A DNA stretch of 64,000 nt from Pontibacter roseus DSM 17521 (GTDB taxonomy: Bacteria > Bacteroidota > Bacteroidia > Cytophagales > Hymenobacteraceae). Positions 32,813 to 42,117 of the stretch are shown here, piece after piece. Under the pieces are notes generated by a model. The model made no database searches and had not been told where the DNA came from. It saw only the letters and a program-made list of their open reading frames with translations. The position numbers and the translations under genes were made by a program. The DNA lies in NCBI RefSeq assembly GCF_000373265.1, contig NZ_KB890761.1, positions 310,001-374,000 on the forward strand. The letters run 5' to 3'. How positions within the stretch are numbered: the stretch's first letter is position 1; every line of letters begins with the position of its first letter.

Positions 32813-34105
32813 ATGATAGACCCCAGTCAGATACTTTTGCTGTTCATCGCGCTGCTGAGCTGTGCCTTCTTTTCAGGTATAGAGATAGCCTTCATGGCCG
32901 CTAACAGGCTTCAGATAGAGCTGGACGAAAAAAACAATGTGCTGTCTGGCCGCATCCTCACGCACCTGCTGCAGCACCCTTCCCGCCTGATGGGCACCGC
33001 GCTCGTTGGCTATACCATCTCCCTGGTCTTGTATGGCTTTGTGATAGCAGGCCTGCTGCACAGCCTGCTGCGGTTCTTCCTGCCCGATACGCTGCAGCTT
33101 GCCCCGCTCATCCTGGTGCTGCAGGTGCTGGCCGCCTCCATTGTCGTGTTGCTGACGGCGGAGTTCCTGCCCCGCAGTCTCTTTGCCATCAACCCGAACC
33201 GTATGCTGCATATCCTAGCAGTTCCCGTTCTGGTGCTCCACTACCTGCTGTCGCCGGTGGTATACCTGCTGGTGGGCGTGAGCAAGTGGGTAGCCGAGCG
33301 GGTGCTGAAAATCGAGTTCCCTGACGATAAGCCCATATTTGGCTTCACGGATTTGAACGCTTATATCAAAAACCGGCTCTACCACCCGGTGGAGGAGGGC
33401 GCGCCGGAGGTGAACCAGGAGATATTCCACAACGCGCTGGAATTCAAGAAAGTACGGGTGAAGGAGTGTATGGTGCCCCGCACCGAAGTGGAGGCCGTGG
33501 AGGTGAACGAGCCGGTAGAGGCACTGCGCGACGCCTTCATCAAGACGGGTCATTCCAAGATACTCGTCTACCAGGACAGCATTGACAACATCATCGGCTA
33601 CTGCCACCAATTGGCTATGTTCCAGCAGCCCAAGCAAATAGCCGAAATACTGGCGCCGGTAAGCCTGGTGCCGGAGAGCATGCTGGCCAGCGAGCTGTTT
33701 TTGCGTTTCGGCACCGAGCACCGCACTGTGGCCGTGGTGGTGGACGAGTTTGGAGGCACGTCCGGCATCGTGACGGTAGAGGACGTGATAGAGGAGATTT
33801 TCGGGGAGATAGAGGACGAGTACGACTACGACGCGCTGCTGGAGCAGGTGTTCCCTGAGAAGCAGCTATACCTGTTCAGTGCCCGCCACGAGATAGACTA
33901 CCTCAACTCCAAATACAGCCTTGAGCTGCCCGAGGGCGACTACGAGACCCTGGGCGGCCTGATATTCTCAGTGCTGGGCGAGATACCAAAGGCGGGCGAC
34001 GTGGTGAAGCTGCCGCCGCTGACCATCACCATCCTGTCCATGGACGAGAACCGGGTGAATGCGGTGAAGCTGGTGAAAGACACAGACTTCCAGGCAGATG
34101 CCTGA
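32813..34105 (+). CDS. CNNM/CorC-type membrane protein (DUF21-CBS-CorC_HlyC)
   Basis: A 430-residue protein of the hemolysin C/CNNM family. Order: four-helix DUF21 domain with [21 protein letters not shown]-type segment (cited in part), a linker with [31 protein letters not shown], two CBS motifs ([45 protein letters not shown]), then a C-terminal CorC_HlyC domain ([25 protein letters not shown]). Family members handle Mg2+ or are implicated in gliding (GldE). Here no gld genes are near, so the general name is kept. It follows the coupled lptC unit by 18 bases, so it is likely in the same transcript. Confidence 0.9.
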   Translation: MIDPSQILLLFIALLSCAFFSGIEIAFMAANRLQIELDEKNNVLSGRILTHLLQHPSRLMGTALVGYTISLVLYGFVIAGLLHSLLRFFLPDTLQLAPLILVLQVLAASIVVLLTAEFLPRSLFAINPNRMLHILAVPVLVLHYLLSPVVYLLVGVSKWVAERVLKIEFPDDKPIFGFTDLNAYIKNRLYHPVEEGAPEVNQEIFHNALEFKKVRVKECMVPRTEVEAVEVNEPVEALRDAFIKTGHSKILVYQDSIDNIIGYCHQLAMFQQPKQIAEILAPVSLVPESMLASELFLRFGTEHRTVAVVVDEFGGTSGIVTVEDVIEEIFGEIEDEYDYDALLEQVFPEKQLYLFSARHEIDYLNSKYSLELPEGDYETLGGLIFSVLGEIPKAGDVVKLPPLTITILSMDENRVNAVKLVKDTDFQADA

Positions 34106-34128
34106 TTTGAAACAGTTGCACACAAAAT

Positions 34129-34159
34129 TTTGAATTTTTGCACGATTAACCTTATTTTG
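34129..34159 (+). promoter_or_regulatory. Promoter of the PpiD-like gene (TTTG-N19-TTATTTTG)
   Basis: A -33 TTTG (34129-34132) is followed after exactly 19 bases by TTATTTTG (34152-34159), seven of eight matches to the -7 consensus TAnnTTTG. The inferred start of transcription is near 34166, about 21 bases before the ATG at 34187. Confidence 0.55.
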
Positions 34160-34186
34160 CACATCCTTTATTAAGTTGTATAACAA

Positions 34187-36298
34187 ATGGCATTAATTAA
34201 CAAGATTAGAGAAAAGTCGGGTTGGGCTATCGGCGCCATCGCCATAGGGCTTGGCATATTTGTGGTAGGTGGCGACCTGTTGGGGCCAAACTCCAGACTT
34301 TTGGGTAACGATGCAGCCACTGTAGGTGAGATTGCTGGCGAGAAGATTGATTTCCAGCGTTTTGACCAGGTGTTCCAGCAGATAAAAGCCAATTACGAAG
34401 GCCAGATAGGCCGTGCAGCCACCGAAAGCGAGCTGGCTATGATTCGTGAGCAGGCTTGGAACCAGCTAATCTTCCAAATAGCCTTACAGAAAGAATACGA
34501 CCGCCTTGGCATTGAGGTGACAGAAGAAGAACTGGCTGACATGGTACAGGGTAACAACATCCACCCATCTGTGCAGCAGGCTTTCACCAATCCGCAGACT
34601 GGTCAGTTTGACCGCGCCCAAGTGTTGCAGTACCTGCAGAACCTAGACCAGATGGGCCCTGAGGCTCGCCCAATGTGGGTGAACTTCGAGCAGAGCATCC
34701 TGTCTGACCGCATCCAGTCCAAGTTCAGCAACCTGCTCAGCAAGTCGGTATACGTGACCACGGCTGAGGCCAAAAACCATTTCGAGGCGCAGAATACCAC
34801 TGCCAGCCTGAAAGTATTGTATGTTCCTTACTTCTCTATAGCAGACTCAGCGGTTAAGGTGACGGATGCCCAGCTGAAGGACTACTATGAGCGCAACAAA
34901 GACCTGTATAAAGTAGAGGAAGGCCGTTCTGTAGAGTTTGTGACCATACCTGTGGCCGCTTCTACCGAAGACAGAGACTACGTCCAAAACGAGATAACCA
35001 CACTTACTGAGCAGTTCAAGGCCACCACCAACGACTCTGCTTTCGTGAACACCAACTCGGATGTTCCTTACGACAATGCCTACCTGCACGCAGGTGAGTT
35101 GCCAGAGCAGCTGCGCAGCAACCTGCCGCTGGAGCAAGGCAAGGTATACGGCCCGTTCACGCAGGACGAGACATACACCATTTACAAAGTGGTAGATGTG
35201 CGAGATGGTAGCGCTAACACGGTAAGAGCCAGCCACATCCTGATTAAACCTGAGAACGACTCCCCAGAGGCGAAAGCCGCTGCGCTGGCCAAAGCGAAAG
35301 ACGTGCTGGCTCAGATTCAGAAAGGTGCTGACTTCGCTGCCATGGCGGCACAGCACGGAACAGACGGTACTGCCTCCGTAGGTGGCGACCTGGGTTACTT
35401 CACCGAAGGCCGCATGGTACCAGCTTTTGAGAAAGCCGTTTTCGGTGCCACTGCTGAAGGGCTGCTGCCAGCACCGGTTGAGACAGAGTATGGCTACCAC
35501 ATCATCAAAGTGACTGCTCCAAAGTCCAAGCGTACCTACAAATTAGCTACCGTACAGCGCTCTATCGAAGCGAGCGAGACCACACGCGACTTGGCTTACT
35601 CCGTAGCTGATGAACTGGCAGGCACCAGTGAGAACCTGGAAGACTTCAGAGCAAACGTGGCTAAAAACGAATCGCTTGTAAAGGAGGAGGCCTCAAACAT
35701 AGGCAAGAACAACATCCTGGTGGGTAACTTGAACGACGCCCGTGAACTGGTTCGCTGGACTTATGCCAAAGACACAAAAGTAGGCGACGTTTCCCCGGTA
35801 TTTGAAATCAACGACCAGTACGTAGTGGCCGTCCTGACAGGCAAGCGTGAGAAAGGCTATGCCAAGGTAGAGGACGTGAAGGAGGAGCTGACAGCTGCCG
35901 TTCGCAACGAAGTGAAAGCCAAGCAGATTATCGAGAAGCTACAGGGCGGCAAAGGCTCTTTGGATGAGATAGCAGCTAATTACGGCCCAGACGCGATGGT
36001 AAGAACGGCTGATGACGTGAACTTCGCCTCGGGTGCTATACCTGGCTTGGGCTTGGAGCCAGTAGCTATTGGCAAGGCGTTCGGTCTGAAACAAGGTGGC
36101 CGTACCGCTCCTTTCGAAGGCCAAGGCGGTGTGGTGATGGTGGAACTGGTGCAGAAAACCCCAGCTCCTGAGGCACAAGACCTGTCTGGCGTAAAGGCGC
36201 AACTGGTAAATACCCGTGCATCCCGTATCGAGACAAACGCTTTTGAAGCGATAAAAGAGAAAGCAGACATCAAGGACAATCGCGTAAGGTTCTTCTAA
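34187..36298 (+). CDS. Peptidylprolyl isomerase, SurA/PpiD-like chaperone
   Basis: A 703-residue membrane-anchored folding helper. One N-terminal transmembrane helix (WAIGAIAIGLGIFVVGGDLL), a SurA-type N-terminal domain (EIAGEKIDFQRFDQVFQQIK), a parvulin rotamase domain with RASHILIKPEND, GGDLGYFTEGRMVPAFEKAVF and VETEYGYHIIKVT (residues ~335-440), and a further C-terminal chaperone region ending RVRFF. The single rotamase and N-terminal anchor fit PpiD, which faces the periplasm near the Sec translocon and assists exported proteins. It has its own promoter and a terminator after the stop at 36321. Length agrees with family (~620-710). Confidence 0.92.
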   Translation: MALINKIREKSGWAIGAIAIGLGIFVVGGDLLGPNSRLLGNDAATVGEIAGEKIDFQRFDQVFQQIKANYEGQIGRAATESELAMIREQAWNQLIFQIALQKEYDRLGIEVTEEELADMVQGNNIHPSVQQAFTNPQTGQFDRAQVLQYLQNLDQMGPEARPMWVNFEQSILSDRIQSKFSNLLSKSVYVTTAEAKNHFEAQNTTASLKVLYVPYFSIADSAVKVTDAQLKDYYERNKDLYKVEEGRSVEFVTIPVAASTEDRDYVQNEITTLTEQFKATTNDSAFVNTNSDVPYDNAYLHAGELPEQLRSNLPLEQGKVYGPFTQDETYTIYKVVDVRDGSANTVRASHILIKPENDSPEAKAAALAKAKDVLAQIQKGADFAAMAAQHGTDGTASVGGDLGYFTEGRMVPAFEKAVFGATAEGLLPAPVETEYGYHIIKVTAPKSKRTYKLATVQRSIEASETTRDLAYSVADELAGTSENLEDFRANVAKNESLVKEEASNIGKNNILVGNLNDARELVRWTYAKDTKVGDVSPVFEINDQYVVAVLTGKREKGYAKVEDVKEELTAAVRNEVKAKQIIEKLQGGKGSLDEIAANYGPDAMVRTADDVNFASGAIPGLGLEPVAIGKAFGLKQGGRTAPFEGQGGVVMVELVQKTPAPEAQDLSGVKAQLVNTRASRIETNAFEAIKEKADIKDNRVRFF

Positions 36299-36320
36299 GA
36301 CCGCTCTGCAACATCACAGG

Positions 36321-36351
36321 AAAGGCTGCCCCACCACAGGCAGCCTTTTTC
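36321..36351 (+). terminator. Terminator after the PpiD-like gene
   Basis: AAAGGCTGCC pairs exactly with GGCAGCCTTT around an eight-base loop, followed by TTCTTT. It is 22 bases after the stop codon. Confidence 0.9.
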
Positions 36352-36439
36352 TTTGGTGGGTCATAAAAAAATATTGGCTATCTTCATTTTCAGGAGAAAC
36401 CCTAAAATCAAATTGGTTCTAATCACGTTGTTATAGGTG

Positions 36440-38266
36440 ATGCACATACCTGCCAAATTCCTACACACGCTGTTTCTGATGCTGGTTCTTCTGCTGGCCG
36501 TTCCCGCTGCCATGGCGCAGAACCAGGAGCTGGCATTGGCGCGCGAGTACTTCAGCAAAGGAGAGTACCAGAAGGCCGAGGCCATTTATGGCAAATTGAT
36601 AGATGACCCACGTCTGTTCAACGCGGTCTACCCGGACTACCTCAAGACGCTACTGGCACAGAACAACTTCAAGGAGGCGGAGAAACTGGTCAAGAAAACC
36701 ATAAAACGGCAGCCGGGACAAATCAACTATTCCGTGGACCTGGGTATAGTTTACCAGGCGGCAGGCGACAAAGCAGCGGCAGAGAAGCACTATGACAAAC
36801 TCATCTCGCAGCTGGCGGCAGAGGACGTGATAGTGGCCTCCAGCGCCTTCATCCAGCACGAGTTGTACGATTACGCCGAGAAAGCATACCTGCGGGGACG
36901 TGAATTGAGCAAAAACCCATACGAACACAACCGCTCGCTGATTGCCCTCTATACCTACAGGCGGAAGCATGAGGATTTGATAAAAGAGGCGTTGAACCTG
37001 CTGCAGGAGAATGAGCAGGAGCTGGTATACGTGCAGAACATGCTGCAGAACAGCCTGCAGGAAGAAGAGACGCAGGATGCACTGGAAAAGGAACTGATTA
37101 TGCGGGTGCAGCAGAACCCCGACCTGCTCGCCTATAATGAGCTGCTGATATGGCTATACATCCAGCGCAGGGACTTTTATAGCGCCTTGTTGCAGGCACG
37201 CTCTGTGGACAAGCGCACGCGCAGCGGCGGCACGCGTGTGATGGAGCTAGGTGCCATCAGTGCCAACAACCAGGACTACCAGGGAGCTATTGAAGCATTC
37301 GAATACATCATCAAGGAATATCCCGGAGGGCCGTACTACCTGGTGGCGCGGCAGCGGCTGATTAATGCCCGTGAGGAGCAGGTAGAGAATACCTATCCCG
37401 TCGATTTAGAAAAGATTCGGATGCTGATTACTGATTACGAGGCGCTGCTGTCGGAGGTGGGCCGAAACGTGCAGACCGTGGAGGTGCTGCAGCACATGGC
37501 GAACCTCTATGCCTTCCACCTGGACGACAAGAACAAGGCCATCGAGCTGCTGCAGGAGGCCATCGGCATGCCGCGCGCCAACCCTGATTTTGTGGCAGAG
37601 AGCAAACTTATCTTGGGTGATATCTACCTGCTGAAAGGGGAACCGTGGGAATCTACGCTGCTGTACTCACAAGTAGAGAAATCACACAAGGAAACCACCA
37701 TTGGGCACGAGGCGAAGCTGCGCAATGCGCGGCTCAACTACTACAAAGGCGACTTTGAACTGGCACAGGCGCATTTGGATATCCTCAAGCTGGCTACAAG
37801 CCGCGAGATAGCCAACGATGCCATGGACCTGAGCCTGCTCATCACCGACAACACCGGCCTGGACACCTCCACCACGGCTATGGAAGAATATGCCGCCATC
37901 GAACTCCTCATCTTCCAGAACAAAATGCAGGAGGCGCAGGCAAAGCTGGATGGCATGCTACAGGCGTACCCCGGCCACAGCCTCACCGATGAAATCTATT
38001 TCCAGAAGGCGGCCATACATGAGCGTGCCGGTGAGTTCGACAAAGCCGTAGCCCACCTGCAGCAGGTGGTGAACGCCCCGCCTGATATCCTAAGTGATGA
38101 CGCTTTGTACAAGATGGCCTTCATCTATGAAGAGAACCTGAAAGACACGCAGAAGGCCCAACAACTCTACAATGATTTTCTGGTGAAGCACAAAGGCAGC
38201 ATCTACGTAGCGGAGGCAAGGAAGCGCTTCCGGAAGTTGCGCGGCGATGCGCCTCCAGCTAACTGA
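36440..38266 (+). CDS. Exported tetratricopeptide repeat protein
   Basis: A 608-residue exported protein. A signal peptide covers ~1-26 (LMLVLLLAVPAAMAQ), followed by many helical TPR pairs along the length (LAREYFSKGEYQKAEAIYGKLI-type units, split here, FKEAEKLVKKTIKRQPGQ, IEAFEYIIKEYPGGPYYL, FDKAVAHLQQVVNAPP). The ATG at 36440 is used; a GTG three bases before is in frame. Such long TPR proteins in Bacteroidota are peri- or extracellular protein-protein scaffolds, often near envelope-biogenesis genes; here it lies between the PpiD-like gene and recJ. Function otherwise unknown. Confidence 0.87.
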   Translation: MHIPAKFLHTLFLMLVLLLAVPAAMAQNQELALAREYFSKGEYQKAEAIYGKLIDDPRLFNAVYPDYLKTLLAQNNFKEAEKLVKKTIKRQPGQINYSVDLGIVYQAAGDKAAAEKHYDKLISQLAAEDVIVASSAFIQHELYDYAEKAYLRGRELSKNPYEHNRSLIALYTYRRKHEDLIKEALNLLQENEQELVYVQNMLQNSLQEEETQDALEKELIMRVQQNPDLLAYNELLIWLYIQRRDFYSALLQARSVDKRTRSGGTRVMELGAISANNQDYQGAIEAFEYIIKEYPGGPYYLVARQRLINAREEQVENTYPVDLEKIRMLITDYEALLSEVGRNVQTVEVLQHMANLYAFHLDDKNKAIELLQEAIGMPRANPDFVAESKLILGDIYLLKGEPWESTLLYSQVEKSHKETTIGHEAKLRNARLNYYKGDFELAQAHLDILKLATSREIANDAMDLSLLITDNTGLDTSTTAMEEYAAIELLIFQNKMQEAQAKLDGMLQAYPGHSLTDEIYFQKAAIHERAGEFDKAVAHLQQVVNAPPDILSDDALYKMAFIYEENLKDTQKAQQLYNDFLVKHKGSIYVAEARKRFRKLRGDAPPAN

Positions 38267-38277
38267 GGAGCCGTGGG

Positions 38278-38388
38278 TTAGGAGAAAAAGATAAAGAGTA
38301 TCAGCAGGAAGACAATGAAGAAGCCATACATTATCAAATCCAGCGAGTAGTTTTTATACTTCTCAAAAGTTTCTCTGAATCGTTTCAT
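38278..38388 (-). CDS. Small 36-residue single-span protein
   Basis: A 36-residue frame on the minus strand, MKRFRETFEKYKNYSLDLIM followed by an extremely hydrophobic tail ending FSstop: positively charged head then one membrane helix. A -7 box CAAAAGTA (TACTTTTG in its direction) at 38411-38418 is placed correctly to start a transcript about 15 bases before its ATG. The pattern resembles a short conserved Bacteroidota protein I recall without a name. It is convergent with the TPR gene (12 bases between ends). It would be missed by default length filters. A longer frame from 38475 adds an implausible N-terminus. Confidence 0.7.
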   Translation of the reverse strand: MKRFRETFEKYKNYSLDLIMYGFFIVFLLILFIFFS

Positions 38389-38410
38389 GGGCTGAAGTGT
38401 TATGCTGCTG

Positions 38411-38418
38411 CAAAAGTA
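38411..38418 (-). promoter_or_regulatory. -7 box for the 36-residue protein gene
   Basis: TACTTTTG on the minus strand matches TAnnTTTG and lies 22 bases before the small gene's ATG. No TTTG is seen at the usual -33 distance. Confidence 0.45.
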
Positions 38419-38482
38419 CAAAAAAACAGGGAAAGGGAGTGGGCATTGTGCTATACCTGCCCCAAAATCCTGCATAATTGAC

Positions 38483-38490
38483 TACCTTTG
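38483..38490 (+). promoter_or_regulatory. -7 box upstream of recJ
   Basis: TACCTTTG matches TAnnTTTG, 27 bases before the ATG at 38518. This also argues against a TTG at 38488 being the true recJ start, because that codon lies inside this box. Confidence 0.5.
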
Positions 38491-38517
38491 CAGTCGGTTT
38501 TATTTGTGAAGCAGCAT

Positions 38518-40224
38518 ATGGTGAAAAGGTGGGTATACAACAAAGAGGCAGCGCCGGGAGTGGTAAACAACCTGGCGGATTCGCTCAAGATAAGCCCTAC
38601 GCTGGCTAGCATTCTCTGCCAACGCTCCATCTGCACCTTCGAGGAGGCCAAGGCCTTCTTCCGCCCCAGCCTGCTCGACCTACACGACCCTTTCCTGATG
38701 AAGGACATGGACCGCGCCGTCAACCGGCTGGCGGAGGCCCTGCATGGCGCTGAAAAGATACTAGTGTATGGTGATTACGACGTGGATGGCACCACCTCTG
38801 TGGCCCTCATGTACAGCTTCCTGCGCCAGTACACTCACCAGATAGAATACTACATCCCGGACAGGTATAAGGAAGGGTATGGCGTCTCCACGCAAGGTAT
38901 AGACTATGCGGCCGAGCATGGTTTTAAACTCATCATCAGCCTCGACTGTGGTATCAAATCTGCCGACAAGGTGGCTTATGCGTCCAGCCTAGGTATAGAC
39001 TTCATCATCTGCGACCACCACTTACCAGACGAGGACGTGCCGCAGGCGGTGGCCGTGCTCGACCCCAAGCGGGTGGACTGCCCATACCCTTACAAAGAAC
39101 TCTCCGGCTGTGGTGTAGGCTTCAAACTGGTGCAGGCGTTCTGTCTGCAGCAAGGTATACCGCAGGAGGAGGCCTACAAGCTGCTGGACCTGCTGGTGGT
39201 AAGTATAGCCGCCGACATTGTGCCCATCACAGGTGAGAACCGCATACTGGCACACTTTGGCCTCAAGCTCATCAACGGGCCGGAACCGACGCGGCCGGGA
39301 CTGGCGGCGCTGCAGGAACTGGCAGGTATAACCACCGAGATGGACATCACGAGCATCGTCTTCGGCTTTGCTCCCCGCATCAACGCGGCGGGTCGTATGG
39401 GCGATGCCAAGCGTTCGGTGAGCATGCTGCTGGCCCAGACCAAGGAAGAAGCCTTCCGGATGGCCGACATCATCAACGAGTCCAATAAAGAACGCCGCGA
39501 TAAAGACTCCAACATCACCAAGGAGGCGCTGCAGATGATTGCTGAGGATGAGTTTCTGAAAAATGCGAGCTCCACGGTGCTTTACAAAGAGAACTGGCAC
39601 AAAGGCGTGATTGGCATCGTGGCATCGCGCTGCATCGAGAAGTACTATCGGCCCACTATCATCCTGACGCAGTCCAACGGCAAAGCCTCCGGCTCGGCCC
39701 GTTCTGTGCATGGCTTCAACGTGCACGATGCCATTGAGAGTTGCTCCGACCTGCTCGACCAGTTTGGTGGACACATGTATGCAGCCGGATTGACGCTGCC
39801 CGTAGAGAACGTGCCGGCTTTCAGACAGCGCTTCGAGGAGGTGGTGGCCAACACCATCACCGAAGACCAGAAAATCCCACAAATAGAAGTGGATGGGCGC
39901 ATCAGCCTCAACCAAATCACCCGCAACTTCTACAACATCGTGCGGCAAATGGAGCCGTTCGGCCCAGGCAACATGAAACCCGTGTTTGTATCCGAGTTGG
40001 TGTATGATACGGGGGCGGTGCGTGTGGTTGGCGACAGCCACCTGAAGCTGCGCCTCACGCAGGATGGCTACTACGACATCGACGCCATCGGCTTCGGGCT
40101 GGGCGACTACTTCCGGTATATCTCCAAAGGCATACCGTTTGACGTGTGCTATACCATAGAGGAGAACGAATACCGGGGCAACGTGACGCTGCAGCTGCGC
40201 ATCAAAGACATCCGCATGAAATAA
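38518..40224 (+). CDS. recJ: Single-stranded-DNA-specific exonuclease RecJ
   Basis: A 568-residue DHH-family 5'-3' exonuclease used in recombination, mismatch and gap repair. DHH motifs: VYGDYDVDGTTSVALMYSFL (motif I), LIISLDCGIKSADKV (II), DFIICDHHLPDEDVP (III) and later VSIAADIVPI (IV). The DHHA1 domain contains KGVIGIVASRCIEKYYRPT with the glycine-rich loop GKASGSARSVHGFNVHDAI and DQFGGHMYAAGLTL. The C-terminal OB domain follows (PGNMKPVFVSELVYDTGAV). The ATG at 38518 is preferred as a -7 box covers the upstream TTG. Downstream is a perfect terminator. With RecF it serves the RecFOR route. Confidence 0.97.
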   Translation: MVKRWVYNKEAAPGVVNNLADSLKISPTLASILCQRSICTFEEAKAFFRPSLLDLHDPFLMKDMDRAVNRLAEALHGAEKILVYGDYDVDGTTSVALMYSFLRQYTHQIEYYIPDRYKEGYGVSTQGIDYAAEHGFKLIISLDCGIKSADKVAYASSLGIDFIICDHHLPDEDVPQAVAVLDPKRVDCPYPYKELSGCGVGFKLVQAFCLQQGIPQEEAYKLLDLLVVSIAADIVPITGENRILAHFGLKLINGPEPTRPGLAALQELAGITTEMDITSIVFGFAPRINAAGRMGDAKRSVSMLLAQTKEEAFRMADIINESNKERRDKDSNITKEALQMIAEDEFLKNASSTVLYKENWHKGVIGIVASRCIEKYYRPTIILTQSNGKASGSARSVHGFNVHDAIESCSDLLDQFGGHMYAAGLTLPVENVPAFRQRFEEVVANTITEDQKIPQIEVDGRISLNQITRNFYNIVRQMEPFGPGNMKPVFVSELVYDTGAVRVVGDSHLKLRLTQDGYYDIDAIGFGLGDYFRYISKGIPFDVCYTIEENEYRGNVTLQLRIKDIRMK

Positions 40225-40242
40225 CAAACTGTACTAGAATAC

Positions 40243-40285
40243 AAACGAGCGGGGGCTCCTGTTTTACAGGAGCCCCCGCTCGTTT
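40243..40285. terminator. Perfect bidirectional terminator, recJ / GH25 hydrolase
   Basis: The 20-base arm AAACGAGCGGGGGCTCCTGT pairs exactly with its partner across a three-base TTT loop. It lies between convergent genes and is 18 bases from each stop. Confidence 0.95.
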
Positions 40286-40302
40286 AGGCCATGTTATAGA
40301 AC

Positions 40303-41244
40303 TCATTTCGCCACCTCTAACTGCTCTAGCTCAGCCAGGATGAGTTGCTCGGAGTAGGGCAGCAATTTAGGCGGCACGCACATCATGTTCAAGGAGTTCC
40401 AGTCGCCGACAAAGAAGTTTAGGTCGATGTTCGCGTTTACACCTGGTATTCTGCCTCTGTCCGTATACTGCCAAAACAGCCATTTATCCTCCTGGTCGAT
40501 GTCTGGCTCAACGGTGCTGTAGCGGGCTATCCAAAAATGGTATTCCTTGAAATGCCCCTGCAGCCAGCGGCGGTAGAAGTTCTGATTGGTATAGATAATC
40601 GGCTTCACGCCATAATGCTCCGTAACGGCCTCCAACCACTTGTGCATGCCTCGACGCAGCTCGGCTCCGGAGGTATGCTTGTCAATCACCTCCACATCCA
40701 GCACGGGCGGCAAATCACCGGCCTCCAGTTGCACCGTGTTAATGAAAAAGTCAATCTGGCTCTGCACCGGTGCGGCAGGTATGTAGAAATGGTATGCGCC
40801 GCGTTTGATGCCCACGCGCTTGGTCTCCTCCCAGTTCCGTCCGAAAAACGGGTCTAAGCGATAGTCATCCTGTGTTGCCTTCACGAAAGCGAACGTGACA
40901 TCAGACTGCTTCAGTTGGTCCCAGTCCACCTCTTTCTGCCACTTCGACACATCCACCCCTTTAAGGCTGGAGGAGGTAATCATGGTCGTTTTGACAGCGG
41001 CATCCGTGCTTTTGGAGCCACTTGGCGTGTTGCTTGTACCTTCAGGATTGTTGATGGCAATGCCCGCAAGCCAAGCCAGAAGCATAAGGTTTGTGTAGGC
41101 CAGTTTTTGGACTGCCAGGTAGAGTAAAGGTAGCATCATGTAAAGGCTGGTTAATCGGAAATCCAAGCTAAGCAGAAGAAGGCACATAAACAAAGCCGGG
41201 GCACAGAAAAAAATCGGCGCGAATATAAATTTTTGAATATTCAC
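40303..41244 (-). CDS. Glycoside hydrolase family 25 (lysozyme-type muramidase)
   Basis: A 313-residue membrane-anchored muramidase-like enzyme. Two N-terminal hydrophobic segments ([21 protein letters not shown], shortened, and the next [22 protein letters not shown]) give it an inner-membrane anchor; the GH25 barrel follows residue ~100 with [43 protein letters not shown] (catalytic Asp/Glu pair in the DxE motif), [13 protein letters not shown] and [10 protein letters not shown]. It would cut the beta-1,4 bond of peptidoglycan. Minus strand, convergent with recJ and divergent from lptB. Confidence 0.92.
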   Translation of the reverse strand: MNIQKFIFAPIFFCAPALFMCLLLLSLDFRLTSLYMMLPLLYLAVQKLAYTNLMLLAWLAGIAINNPEGTSNTPSGSKSTDAAVKTTMITSSSLKGVDVSKWQKEVDWDQLKQSDVTFAFVKATQDDYRLDPFFGRNWEETKRVGIKRGAYHFYIPAAPVQSQIDFFINTVQLEAGDLPPVLDVEVIDKHTSGAELRRGMHKWLEAVTEHYGVKPIIYTNQNFYRRWLQGHFKEYHFWIARYSTVEPDIDQEDKWLFWQYTDRGRIPGVNANIDLNFFVGDWNSLNMMCVPPKLLPYSEQLILAELEQLEVAK

Positions 41245-41341
41245 CCCTGCCTGTCACTCCTGGAATACAGCCCAGGCAGGTGCAAAACTTGGCCGAATGC
41301 CTGCATTGCAGGACGGGTGCAGAATGCGTAACTTTAGCCCG

Positions 41342-42073
41342 ATGATACTACGAGCAGAACATCTATTCAAGAAATATAAATCGCGCATGGTCGTGAATGA
41401 CGTGAGCGTAGAGGTGAATCAAGGAGAGATTGTAGGACTGCTGGGTCCCAACGGAGCTGGCAAGACCACGTCCTTCTACATGATTGTTGGGCTGGTGAAG
41501 CCCAACAGCGGGAAGATATACCTGGATAAAGAAGAAATTACGGATTTGCCCATGTATCAGCGGGCGAAGCGTGGAGTAGGGTACCTGGCGCAGGAGGCTT
41601 CTGTGTTCAGGCAACTCACGGTGGAGGAGAACATCCTGGCGCCGCTGGAGATGACCAATCGACCTAAGAAAGAGCAATTGGAGAAAGTGGAGGAGCTGCT
41701 GGAGGAATTCTCGCTGACGCACGTGCGTAAGAACAAAGGCATTGTGCTGAGTGGAGGGGAGCGCCGCCGCACCGAAATCGCCCGCGCCCTGGCCGTAGAC
41801 CCCAAGTTCGTGCTGCTCGATGAGCCCTTTGCCGGCGTGGACCCCATCGCGGTGGAGGAAATCCAGAGCATCGTGGCCAAACTCAAAAGCAAGAACATCG
41901 GCATCCTCATTACCGACCACAACGTAAACGAGACCCTGTCCATCACAGACCGCGCCTATCTGTTGTTCGAAGGAAAAATCCTGAAGTCTGGTACCGCTGA
42001 GGAACTGGCCGCCGACGAGCAGGTGCGCCGCGTATACCTGGGTAAGCACTTTGAATTGAAGCGTAAGATTTAG
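41342..42073 (+). CDS. lptB: LPS export ABC transporter ATP-binding protein LptB
   Basis: A 243-residue ATPase of the LptBFG lipopolysaccharide extractor. Visible: [20 protein letters not shown], Walker [22 protein letters not shown]-loop [17 protein letters not shown], signature [17 protein letters not shown], Walker [17 protein letters not shown] and H-loop [10 protein letters not shown]. Start at 41342 begins directly with the usual [10 protein letters not shown]; an upstream GTG/ATG frame (from 41297) has no support. The other Lpt parts in the window are only lptC, so LptB is recruited by LptFG coded elsewhere. The gap to the GH25 gene (98 bases) carries the divergent promoters; a TAACTTTA at 41329 is a possible -7 for lptB with almost no leader. 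Confidence 0.95.
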   Translation: MILRAEHLFKKYKSRMVVNDVSVEVNQGEIVGLLGPNGAGKTTSFYMIVGLVKPNSGKIYLDKEEITDLPMYQRAKRGVGYLAQEASVFRQLTVEENILAPLEMTNRPKKEQLEKVEELLEEFSLTHVRKNKGIVLSGGERRRTEIARALAVDPKFVLLDEPFAGVDPIAVEEIQSIVAKLKSKNIGILITDHNVNETLSITDRAYLLFEGKILKSGTAEELAADEQVRRVYLGKHFELKRKI

Positions 42074-42117
42074 TCTGCAATAGCCGTTTATCAATTTAGC
42101 CCTTAAGCCATCAGCCC

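Noticed and set aside
39022-40227. 401-residue open frame antisense to recJ
   Set aside because: Same shadow pattern; recJ is complete with all DHH motifs.
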